Source of the DNA: Rothia gullae
GTDB lineage: Bacteria; Actinomycetota; Actinomycetes; Actinomycetales; Micrococcaceae
Assembly: GCF_024294905.1 (NCBI RefSeq)
Contig: NZ_JANCOC010000015.1
Span: 21,838-60,293, forward strand
Length of the DNA stretch: 38,456 nt
Direction: 5' to 3'
In this document: one piece after another, positions 31,071 through 38,456 of the stretch
Position numbering within the stretch: position 1 is the stretch's first letter
Layout of the letters: every line of letters begins with the position of its first letter
Program-made: the position numbers and the translations under genes
Notes under the pieces: model-generated
The model's input: the letters and a program-made list of their open reading frames with translations, nothing else
Databases searched by the model: none
What the model was told of the DNA's origin: nothing

Positions 31071-34000
31071 ATGACAACGCCTCATGCGCCACGCCGCAGA
31101 ATGAAGGCTGTCGGTGCGACCGGTTTGAGTGCAGCTCTTGCCCTTACTCTCGGCGTTCCCGCCACTTTCTCTGCAGCTCACGCTCAGAGCCCCCAGCAGG
31201 TCGAAGGAAGCACTGCGAGCGCATCCGTTAACGCTGCCTCGCGTATCAGCCCGGGCCTGCAGAAGGCTGAAGGCCAAATCACCGTGTATGTGCAGTTCAA
31301 GGGCAAGGGCGCGTATGAGCAGACCCAGTCCGCGGCTGTTCTGGCACGTAAGGAGGCGCCGGCGAACCGTCAGGCACAGGTGCAGGCTATTGCATCCCAG
31401 GTGCAGTCGCAGGCTCAGTCTGTGGCGGCTGCTTCTGGTTCTAAGCTGATGTACACCACGCATAATGCGATGCGTGGTGCGGCGATTACTGGTGATGCTG
31501 CGCAGATTCGTGCGTTGGCGGAGCGCCCTGATGTGGAGCGTATTTCGCCGATTATCGCGAAGGAGCGTATGAACTCCGGTAGCGAGATTGATACGAAGAC
31601 TCTTGCCACGTGGACTCGTGAGAATACGGGGTACACGGGTAAGGGCGTGAAGATTGCGGTTGTTGACTCCGGTGTTGACTATACGCACGCTGATTTTGGC
31701 GGCCCCGGTACGGTGGATTCGTACCTGAAGGCTAAGGCGATGACGGAGCTTCCGTCCGCTGATTCGGGTCTGATTGATCGTAATAAGTTCATTGGCGGCA
31801 TTGACTTGGTCGGTGATGACTACAATGCGTCGGTGGCTGAGAAGTCGACTCCGCAGCCGGATAATAACCCGCTGGATTGCCGCCCGGATGGTTTCGGTTC
31901 TGGCGGTCACGGCACCCACGTGGCAGGTACTGCCGCCGGTTATGGTGTGACGGCGAACGGTACGACTTACCGTGGCGATTACAAGAACCTGACGGAGGAG
32001 CAGCTGAAGGGCATGTCCATTGGCCCCGGTACTGCTCCTGAGGCTCAGATCCTGGCAATTCGCGTGTTCGGTTGCTACGGCAATTCGAGTGTAGTGATGA
32101 AGGCGCTCGATACCGTGATGGACCCGAATGGTGACGGTGATTTCTCTGACCGCGCCGACATTGTGAACCTGTCTCTCGGTGGCGAGTTCGCCCCGGCTGA
32201 CGACCCTGAGTCGTACATGATTAATACGATGGCGCGCCAGGGTGTGTTCACTGTGGCCGCTGCCGGTAACGCCAATAACTACAACGGTGTCGGTGACACC
32301 TACTCCGATTCGGGTAGCCCCGCGAATGCGGCTGCGGCGCTGTCGGTGGCGAACGCCTACGGCTCCACTCAGCCGATTGACCGTGCCCGCGCGACCACGA
32401 AGACTGGTTTGGAGTGGTTGCAGGGTGATTACTCGGTGAACTTCGATTATTCGAAGGCATCCGCTGGTCAGCTGCGCGGCGAGGTTGTTGCCGCACCGAA
32501 GCGTAACCGTTACGCTTGCGAGGCTTTCACCGCTGAAGAGGCGAAGGCTTTGAAGGGTAAGTGGGTTTACTTCGAGTGGGATCAGGACGATTTGACGTTC
32601 CCGTGCGGTTCGAAGGTGCGTTTCGATAACGTTCAGGCTGCCGGCGGTCTTGGTGTGGTGATGGCCGGTAAGGCTGAGCGCTACACGATCGGCATTGGTG
32701 GTAATGCGACCATTCCGGGTCTGCGTCTGACTGCTTCTTCGACGAAGGACCTGGAGAAGGCTCTGGCTGCCGGTCCGGTGACCGTTGAGATGAACCTGGA
32801 CTACAAGGCTTCGGGTCGTAGCACCCACTCGCACGCTTTTGACCTGAACACTTCGAGTGCTCGCGGTCAGCACGGTTCTGATGGCTTCATTAAGCCTGAC
32901 CTTGCGGCACCGGGTACTGAGATTGTCTCTGCTGCTGTGGGTATGGGTAATAAGGGTGTTTCCTTCACCGGTACCTCCATGGCGACCCCGCATGTTGCCG
33001 GTGTTGCTGCTCTGGTGATGCAGGCACATCAGGATTACAACCCGCAGATGATTAAGGCTGCGCTGATGAACGGCGCGTCCACCCCGATCAAGAATGAGCA
33101 GGGTATGCAGTACGCGGTGGATCGTGTGGGTACGGGCATGGTGAATGCTCGTGCCGCCGTGGACGCGAAAGTTATTGCGTACGATGCGAAGACCCCCGAG
33201 CGTGTTTCGACCGCGTTTGGTGTGCTGGAGTATACCCCCGATTCAGGTATTCAGACTGTTCAGCGTGAAATCGTGCTGGACAACACCGATTCGCAGGCTC
33301 ACACCTACACTCTGAGCTACGAGGCAAGCACGACCATCCCGGGTGTGGAGTACTCCTACCCGCAGCAGGTGAGCGTAAGTGCCGGGGAGCGTAAGAACGT
33401 GACCGTGACCGTGCGTATTGACCCGTCCAAGCTGGAGAAGACCATGGACCCGGCGATGAGCGCCGACCAGGTCGCTCAGGACTGGACGGCCGGGCAGACT
33501 CTGGCTGCCGGTAAGCGCCAGTACATTGCGAGCGCTTCTGGTCGCCTGATTCTCTCTGAGAATGGCCGCGAGGCGATCCGCCAGTCGATTCACGTGGCAC
33601 CGAAGCCTGTCTCGAAGATGCGTGTGGATGCCTCCCGTATTGATTACAAGGGCATTGCCGATAAGGAGTCCACGGTGACTCTGCGCGGTACGACCCTGAA
33701 CCAGGGCGGTTACCGTTCGCTGCTGGGTGCGTTTGAGCTGGGTGCGGTCAGCGACCGTATTCCGTCCGGTCAGCTGAAGCTGCCGTCGAACCAGTCTGTT
33801 GACCTGCAGTATGTGGGTGCCGCCTCGGACGCTCCGGCGTTGAAGGCTGCCGGCAAGAACCCGAACGATGGTTCTCTGTTCTTCGGTATTTCGACCTGGG
33901 GCACCTGGGACAGCATGCACTGGGGCCGTCAGGTACAGGTGCAGATTGATACGAATAACGACTCCACCGCAGATTACGTTCTGGAGGTGACCCGCGAGAA

Positions 34001-35048
34001 GGGTCTGGACTACCCGCTGGTGAAGGTCTGGTCCATCTCCGGTAACGCATCCACCGTGGTGGCTCGCTACCCGTTGAACAGCGCCTGGGGCGACACCGAC
34101 ACCAACATCATGGACACCAACACCATGATTCTGGGTGTGCCGCTGAAGGACCTGGGCCTGACCGCTGAGAAGGCTCAGAACATCAAGTACACGGTGCAGA
34201 CCGACACCTGGCACAACGAGGGTAACTCCTACGTGGACACCACCTCGGCTATCGAATACTCCCCCTTCAACCCCGGTGTTTGGTTCACCGGTGAGGAGTC
34301 GGGTGTGCCCGGCCTGTTCGTGGACCGTGACGGCGGTCAGCTGACCGTTCACCGCAAGAACAACGACAAGGAGCATCAGGCTCTGTTCCTGCACATGCAC
34401 AACGCGACCGGTGACCTGAGCGGCCGTAAGACCGCTAACGGTGTTGCTGCTGGCGACCGTGCGCAGGTTGTGAAGGTGGCTCGTACCATCCACGATGCAC
34501 GCTTCACCGACGTTCCTGCGAATAACCAGTTCTACCGCGAAATCACGTGGATTGCTGCCCGTCAGATTGACAGCGGCTACCCGGACGGCACCTTCCGCCC
34601 GCTGAACAACATGGACCGCGCAACCATGGCTGCGTACTTCTACCGTATGAGCGGCTCGCCGCAGTACACCGCACCGTCCACCCCGAGCTTCTCGGATGTT
34701 CCGCTCAACCACCCCTACTACAAGGAGATTGAGTGGATGAAGGCTCAGGGCATCACGACCGGCTGGCCCGATGGCACCTACCGCCCGGAGAGCTCGGTGA
34801 ACCGTGACGCGATGGCTGCGTTCTTCTACCGTTACGCCGGTTCGCCCGAGTACACTGCCCCCGCGCAGGCTCGTTTCACGGACGTTCCGGCCGACAAGCA
34901 GTTCTACCGCGAGATTTCGTGGCTGGCTGAGCAGGGCGTGACCACCGGCTGGCCCGATGGTTCGTTCCGCCCCGTGGAGCCGGTGCACCGCGACGCTATG
35001 GCGGCGTTTGTGTACCGCTATAACGTGCGTGTACTGAATAACCGCTAG
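31071..35048 (+). CDS. Secreted subtilisin-like protease with three SLH domains, copy 2
   Basis: A protein of 1325 residues, paralogous end to end with the preceding gene. The ATG at 31071 follows GAAGGAGGATTCC. The signal peptide ends at SAAHA. The I9-like region is followed by the S8 domain with Asp199 (VVDSGVDYTHADF), His280 (GGHGTHVAGT), Asn400 and Ser636 (FTGTSMATPHVAG), and a PA-like insert at about 475-575. The beta-rich middle contains the same WGDTDTNIMDTNTM acidic loop, and three SLH repeats run from about residue 1144. Codons are markedly more T-ending (GGT, GCT, GAT) than in copy 1, so this is not a recent duplicate. A different substrate or expression condition is likely. A strong terminator follows. 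Confidence 0.93.
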   Translation: MTTPHAPRRRMKAVGATGLSAALALTLGVPATFSAAHAQSPQQVEGSTASASVNAASRISPGLQKAEGQITVYVQFKGKGAYEQTQSAAVLARKEAPANRQAQVQAIASQVQSQAQSVAAASGSKLMYTTHNAMRGAAITGDAAQIRALAERPDVERISPIIAKERMNSGSEIDTKTLATWTRENTGYTGKGVKIAVVDSGVDYTHADFGGPGTVDSYLKAKAMTELPSADSGLIDRNKFIGGIDLVGDDYNASVAEKSTPQPDNNPLDCRPDGFGSGGHGTHVAGTAAGYGVTANGTTYRGDYKNLTEEQLKGMSIGPGTAPEAQILAIRVFGCYGNSSVVMKALDTVMDPNGDGDFSDRADIVNLSLGGEFAPADDPESYMINTMARQGVFTVAAAGNANNYNGVGDTYSDSGSPANAAAALSVANAYGSTQPIDRARATTKTGLEWLQGDYSVNFDYSKASAGQLRGEVVAAPKRNRYACEAFTAEEAKALKGKWVYFEWDQDDLTFPCGSKVRFDNVQAAGGLGVVMAGKAERYTIGIGGNATIPGLRLTASSTKDLEKALAAGPVTVEMNLDYKASGRSTHSHAFDLNTSSARGQHGSDGFIKPDLAAPGTEIVSAAVGMGNKGVSFTGTSMATPHVAGVAALVMQAHQDYNPQMIKAALMNGASTPIKNEQGMQYAVDRVGTGMVNARAAVDAKVIAYDAKTPERVSTAFGVLEYTPDSGIQTVQREIVLDNTDSQAHTYTLSYEASTTIPGVEYSYPQQVSVSAGERKNVTVTVRIDPSKLEKTMDPAMSADQVAQDWTAGQTLAAGKRQYIASASGRLILSENGREAIRQSIHVAPKPVSKMRVDASRIDYKGIADKESTVTLRGTTLNQGGYRSLLGAFELGAVSDRIPSGQLKLPSNQSVDLQYVGAASDAPALKAAGKNPNDGSLFFGISTWGTWDSMHWGRQVQVQIDTNNDSTADYVLEVTREKGLDYPLVKVWSISGNASTVVARYPLNSAWGDTDTNIMDTNTMILGVPLKDLGLTAEKAQNIKYTVQTDTWHNEGNSYVDTTSAIEYSPFNPGVWFTGEESGVPGLFVDRDGGQLTVHRKNNDKEHQALFLHMHNATGDLSGRKTANGVAAGDRAQVVKVARTIHDARFTDVPANNQFYREITWIAARQIDSGYPDGTFRPLNNMDRATMAAYFYRMSGSPQYTAPSTPSFSDVPLNHPYYKEIEWMKAQGITTGWPDGTYRPESSVNRDAMAAFFYRYAGSPEYTAPAQARFTDVPADKQFYREISWLAEQGVTTGWPDGSFRPVEPVHRDAMAAFVYRYNVRVLNNR

Positions 35049-35071
35049 TCGGAGCGTTATATTTGAGCGCT

Positions 35072-35114
35072 AAATACCCCCGGTGGATGCTGCACGCATC
35101 TGCCGGGGGTATTT
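35072..35114. terminator. Bidirectional terminator after subtilase copy 2
   Basis: AAATACCCCCGG (35072-35083) pairs perfectly with CCGGGGGTATTT (35103-35114), with an inner GATGC/GCATC stem. It lies between the convergent protease gene and the small gene at 35145. Confidence 0.88.
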
Positions 35115-35144
35115 GCTTGCCTCGCCCTGCCCGAGGCGGGCTAG

Positions 35145-35447
35145 TTAGCGCTGGCGGGCTTCTTTACGGTTGAGCTTCTCAATGGCGGCTTCTACCTTGG
35201 ACTTGCGGTGGTTGAGCTTCCAGAGGCTGAAAGACTGCAGCAAGGTACTCTTGCCTATCTCCACGAGGGAAGGCAGCCCCTGCCGGATGAGTGCCTCATT
35301 GATTTCTTCCTGGGTGGCGCCCTGCTCCTTCATCTGCTCGATGATGATGTTCGCCTCCGTGATTTTCCCGGAGGTGAGCGGGTGGTTTTCGAGGCTGGTT
35401 TCGATGTCTACGAGCTCGTCGTAGAGTTCAATTTTTGTTTTTGCCAT
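35145..35447 (-). CDS. Small helical hypothetical protein, 100 residues
   Basis: A charged, probably all-helical cytosolic protein: KTKIELYDELVDIETSLENHP, an EANIIIEQMKEQGATQEEINEALIRQGLPS helical repeat described here by its core EEINEALIRQGL, and a basic C-terminal helix (KVEAAIEKLNRKEARQR). No known domain is recognised. The start is set at the ATG at 35445-35447. The frame stays open to 35579, where an alternative ATG at 35514-35516 would add a Thr/Pro-rich tail, and neither site has a strong Shine-Dalgarno. It is convergent with the protease gene and divergent from nadE. Confidence 0.6.
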   Translation of the reverse strand: MAKTKIELYDELVDIETSLENHPLTSGKITEANIIIEQMKEQGATQEEINEALIRQGLPSLVEIGKSTLLQSFSLWKLNHRKSKVEAAIEKLNRKEARQR

Positions 35448-35743
35448 GGTGCTGTCTTCACCGTCCTTGGTTGACGTGTTCTGTGGCGTGGCAGGTGTGG
35501 GGGCGTTTTCCCTCATCACCGGCTTCTTTGAACGGTATTTGAACCGTACACTCATCCTAGCAAACGGGGGGTGGAACAAGGATTACAACCTGTGAGTACG
35601 CTGCGTATTTACGGAACTGGCGGGAGACTCAGGCAGCATGAAACCCACCGCGCGCGCCGCTCTGAACGGACCGTGTGGAACACTACCTCGCCTCCCTCGG
35701 CGGTTCACCGCACGGGCTATAAGGTGGAGCGTACACTTAAGTC

Positions 35744-36577
35744 ATGCGTGAATTACAGGCACAGATCATCCGTGAAATGGGCGTCAAGCCCAACATGACC
35801 GAAGAGCAGGCACGCGAAGAAGTGGAGCGCCGCATCCAGTTCATCTGCGACTACCTGGAAGCCACCGGAAGCCGCGGCCTGGTACTGGGCATCAGCGGCG
35901 GTATCGACTCCACCCTGGCGGGTCGTCTCTGCCAGCTGGCTGTGGACCGCCTCAACGAGCGTGGCCGCACCACCGAGTTCGTGGCGGTGCGCCTGCCCTA
36001 CCGTGTGCAGCACGACGAAGAGGACGCGCAGGAGGCGCTACGTTTCATCCAGCCCGCCCGCTCTCTGACCTTCAACATTGCGGAGGCTGTCGACGGTTTC
36101 GACAGCGCCTACACTGCCGCGACCGGCGAGCAGATCAGCGACTTCAACAAGGGTAATGTGAAGGCACGCGCCCGCATGATCGCCCAGTATGCGATTGCTG
36201 GCGGCCCCGGCTACCTGGTGGTGGGTACCGACCATGCGGCGGAGTCCATTACGGGTTTCTTCACGAAGTTCGGTGACGGCGGCGCGGACCTGTTGCCGCT
36301 GGCTGGTCTGAATAAGCGCCAGAACCAGTTGCTGCTGCGTGTTTTGGGTGCGTCTGAGCGTCTGTGGGCTAAGCCGCCGACGGCTGACCTGCTGGACGGC
36401 GTGCCCGGCCGTACCGATGAGGATGAGCTGGGTCTGACATACCCGCAGATTGATGACTACCTGGAGGGTAAGGAAATCGACGAGGCAGCAGCTGCGAAGC
36501 TGGAGCAGATTTACCTGCGTAGCCGCCATAAGCGCACTACTCCGGTGACGATTTTTGATTCCTGGTGGAAGAACTAG
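35744..36577 (+). CDS. nadE: NH3-dependent NAD+ synthetase
   Basis: A 277-residue enzyme converting nicotinic acid adenine dinucleotide to NAD+ with ATP and ammonia. The ATP-pyrophosphatase P-loop is SGGIDS at residues 51-56, with the upstream LGLVLGI-type strand seen as GLVLGI. The NaAD/ATP site segments FNKGNVKARARMIAQYAIAG (core shown as NVKARARMIAQYA), GTDHAAESITGFFTKFGDGGADLLPLAGL and RSRHKR are present. There is no N-terminal glutaminase domain, so it belongs to the short ammonia-using class of about 275 residues. It is a single gene ending at a terminator. Confidence 0.96.
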   Translation: MRELQAQIIREMGVKPNMTEEQAREEVERRIQFICDYLEATGSRGLVLGISGGIDSTLAGRLCQLAVDRLNERGRTTEFVAVRLPYRVQHDEEDAQEALRFIQPARSLTFNIAEAVDGFDSAYTAATGEQISDFNKGNVKARARMIAQYAIAGGPGYLVVGTDHAAESITGFFTKFGDGGADLLPLAGLNKRQNQLLLRVLGASERLWAKPPTADLLDGVPGRTDEDELGLTYPQIDDYLEGKEIDEAAAAKLEQIYLRSRHKRTTPVTIFDSWWKN

Positions 36578-36632
36578 CGCGGAAGAATCTAGCGTCTTCC
36601 GGTTGAGCGCTTTAACCGGCAAATGAACTAAC

Positions 36633-36675
36633 GTAAAAGCCCCAAACTTCCTTGGTGGGAGTCCGGGGCTTTTAC
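36633..36675. terminator. Bidirectional terminator between nadE and MATE gene
   Basis: GTAAAAGCCCC (36633-36643) pairs exactly with GGGGCTTTTAC (36665-36675), with T-runs on either strand. Confidence 0.9.
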
Positions 36676-36696
36676 CATGTTTTCTCGGGCTGAGGA

Positions 36697-38214
36697 CTAT
36701 GCCTTCTGTTCGGGCTGTACGGCGGGACCCTGGGCGGCCTGAACGTCCGAATCCTCAGAACCTTCAGTCTCAACCTCAGTCCCATCCGGGGGCACCTTCG
36801 CACCACCGGTGGCGAGGAAGAGCACCAGACCCAGCGCGCAGGCGAGCACCTGGGTGAAGGGGAACGCCCAGGTTAGGCCCTTAAATCCGAACCACATGTT
36901 GCCGAAGTACACGGCGGGGAAGAACAGCAGAGCAATACCGAGGGTCATCAGCATGGCCGGGCCGCCCTTACCGGCCGCCTGGAACCAAGACACAAACACG
37001 ATATTGACCGCGTTGAACACGGCGGCGAGCATCAGCGCAACCATAATCTCCTCGCCAGTGTCGATGAGGCTTGCATCGCCAACCACGGCGAGCAGTTCAC
37101 GGCGGAAAATCAGCATCGGAATGGTGATGATTGCGGAGGTCGCCACGGACAGAATCGTTGCGGTGCGCAGCGCCTCCTTCACGCGGGCGCCGTTGCGGGC
37201 ACCGTACGCGTAGGCGTACAGCGGGATACCGCCCATGCACAGGCCCATGCACAGCATTTCGGGCACCGTGTCCAGGCGCATTACCAGGCCGAATGCCGCC
37301 ACGGTGTCGTCACCGTAGGAGGCGGCGAGGTTGTTCAGCAGCAGCGCGGAGAAGATCAGGTCGAGGCTCTGAATGAGCTCAGCGGCACCGACCGCAACCA
37401 CGGGCTTGATGATGGCGGGGTCGAGGGAGAAGTCGCGGATGTTCGCGGAGAAGTTCTCGCTCTGACGCATCAGGAACAGCAGGTAGTACAGCATGGATGC
37501 GCCGTTCGCCAGCAGCATCGCCCAACCGGCACCGGCGATGCCCATGCCCATGACGGCGATGAACAGCACGTCGAAGATGCAGGTGACGACGGTGCCGACG
37601 ATGATGCCGTACATGGACTGCTTGGCGTAGCCTTCGGATCGGACGAGCTGTTCGAGGGTGAACATGCCGATAGCGAGGGGCGCGCCGAGGAACATGAGGT
37701 GCACGTAGATGCGGGTCGGTTCGTAGGAGCCGCCGGATGCACCCATGATGCTGGTGATCGGGTCGGCGAGGATGAAGCCGATAGCCGCCGCGACGATACC
37801 GGCACCGAGCGCCGAGTAGAGGGCGAAGGAGGTGACACGGTGGATTTCGTGGGCGGGCTGGCCTTCGCCAAGCTTTCGGGAGGCGAGGGTGGAAGCGCCC
37901 AGACCGAACAGGCCCGCAATTGCCATGATGACGCCGAAGACGGGCACACCGTAGCCGGTGGCGGCGAGCTCTTCGACGCTGCCGTAGTGGCCGACGAAGT
38001 AGGAGTTCACCACGTTGTAGATGCTGGTGATGGCGAGGCCGAGTGCCATGGGCACGCCGAGAGAGAGTAGCGCCTTGAGGATAGGGGCGTCTTTGAGCAG
38101 GTAGATGTTCTGCGGATCTTCGCTTGCACCGTGCGGGCCATGTCCTGCGGTGGGTGCGGTGTTGTTGGATGCGCCGTTTTTGGGCGCGTTGTTTTCAGTC
38201 TGGTGGGACGTCAT
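36697..38214 (-). CDS. MATE-family multidrug exporter
   Basis: A 505-residue membrane protein with about 12 helices in two MatE halves. The first half starts ILKALLSLGVPMALGLAITSIYNVVNSYFVGHYG and includes GLFGLGASTLASRKLGEGQ, the second begins near ILRDFSLDPAIIKP-type sequence (seen as DFSLDPAIIKPVV) and includes MGLCMGGIPLYAYAYGARN. It should expel drugs or metabolites with Na+ or H+ exchange. It has an extra 35-residue Asn/Gly-rich N-terminal tail and a Glu-rich C-terminal tail. The ATG follows AAGGAACCT. It stands alone; the substrate is unknown. Confidence 0.9.
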   Translation of the reverse strand: MTSHQTENNAPKNGASNNTAPTAGHGPHGASEDPQNIYLLKDAPILKALLSLGVPMALGLAITSIYNVVNSYFVGHYGSVEELAATGYGVPVFGVIMAIAGLFGLGASTLASRKLGEGQPAHEIHRVTSFALYSALGAGIVAAAIGFILADPITSIMGASGGSYEPTRIYVHLMFLGAPLAIGMFTLEQLVRSEGYAKQSMYGIIVGTVVTCIFDVLFIAVMGMGIAGAGWAMLLANGASMLYYLLFLMRQSENFSANIRDFSLDPAIIKPVVAVGAAELIQSLDLIFSALLLNNLAASYGDDTVAAFGLVMRLDTVPEMLCMGLCMGGIPLYAYAYGARNGARVKEALRTATILSVATSAIITIPMLIFRRELLAVVGDASLIDTGEEIMVALMLAAVFNAVNIVFVSWFQAAGKGGPAMLMTLGIALLFFPAVYFGNMWFGFKGLTWAFPFTQVLACALGLVLFLATGGAKVPPDGTEVETEGSEDSDVQAAQGPAVQPEQKA

Positions 38215-38456
38215 AGGTTCCTTGGTCTGTGCGGTCCGGTCACTTGTGTGCGTCAGATAGACGGCTGATGTCCGCGAGTGTGCGGGGCCGGGGTGCCCGA
38301 AATGTCTTACTCATTCCCTGGGCCGTTGAGGCTTCCGCGTGGGGGGGGGGGGGGGGGGGGGGGGGGGTAAATTTGAATTTTTAGCGGTTGTAGGGGGCGG
38401 GGGGGTAAAAAGACCCCGTGAGAAAACCGGGCTTTTTGCCCGGTGGGGGGGCGGAG
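38215..38456. other. Upstream region of MATE gene and G-rich contig end
   Basis: The first 120 bases should hold the MATE promoter. From 38341 a run of about 27 G follows, then G-rich sequence ending in a perfect hairpin ACCGGGC-5-GCCCGGT (38426-38444). The G run and following text look like low-quality contig end, so the hairpin is not interpreted. Confidence 0.6.

Noticed and set aside
30954..33029. A 691-codon antisense frame over subtilase copy 2
   Set aside because: Arg/Thr/His-rich shadow product with no motif. The sense strand is clearly coding. The same holds for the 581-codon frame at 33243-34988.
35580..35798. 75-codon frame upstream of nadE
   Set aside because: It overlaps the nadE start, is Arg/Ser/Thr-rich without motif, and lacks a ribosome site.

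Overview
The window looks like one complete contig from a high-GC Gram-positive bacterium of the Micrococcaceae, most likely Rothia (oral R. mucilaginosa/dentocariosa type). This is inferred from codon use, the three-cysteine mycobacterial-type AhpC with AhpD, short strong Shine-Dalgarno sites, and large secreted subtilases with S-layer-homology repeats. No rRNA or tRNA is present to confirm it. Both ends are low-complexity C and G runs that look like assembly or sequencing artefacts. I saw no tRNA, rRNA, CRISPR array, transposase, integrase or phage gene.

Layout. 0.2-7.2 kb: a small secreted-protein gene broken by an 11-nt tandem duplication; a 14-helix DHA2 drug exporter; acylphosphatase; a GNAT acetyltransferase; the peroxide-defence pair ahpC-ahpD behind a perfect 23-bp palindrome; an unknown gene; and a Bcr/CflA-type exporter. 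7.5-8.3 kb: a TRIC/UPF0126 membrane protein.

8.4-17.0 kb: a sulfur amino-acid region, all on the minus strand. It holds an amino-acid ABC importer resembling cystine systems (ATPase, permease, two paralogous binding lipoproteins), two paralogous cystathionine-type PLP enzymes, and O-acetylhomoserine sulfhydrylase (metY) followed by a CoA-binding-fold protein. metY is divergent from an AlbA_2/Schlafen-type ATP-binding regulator at 17.3-18.9 kb. The 300 bp between them carry a perfect 21-bp inverted repeat and many copies of a TATGAYG-type motif. Related CG(A/T)CATAT words recur upstream of other genes in the region, so cystine uptake and its conversion to cysteine, homocysteine and methionine may be co-regulated.

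19-26.5 kb: two tandem DUF1963 paralogs sharing a 98-bp identical 3' end, an unknown gene with a structured leader, corA, purA, a DUF4870 membrane protein, and an overlapping pair of small ORFs (acidic, then membrane) that may be one frameshifted gene. A minus-strand terminator at 26.44 kb has no obvious gene in front of it and suggests a small RNA or short ORF.

26.8-35.0 kb: two consecutive secreted subtilases of about 1330 residues with propeptide, S8 catalytic domain, PA-like insert, beta-rich domains and three SLH repeats. They are paralogs with clearly different codon styles. 35.1-38.2 kb: a small unknown protein, ammonia-dependent NAD synthetase and a MATE exporter. Most genes end at strong hairpin terminators, several of which serve convergent pairs.
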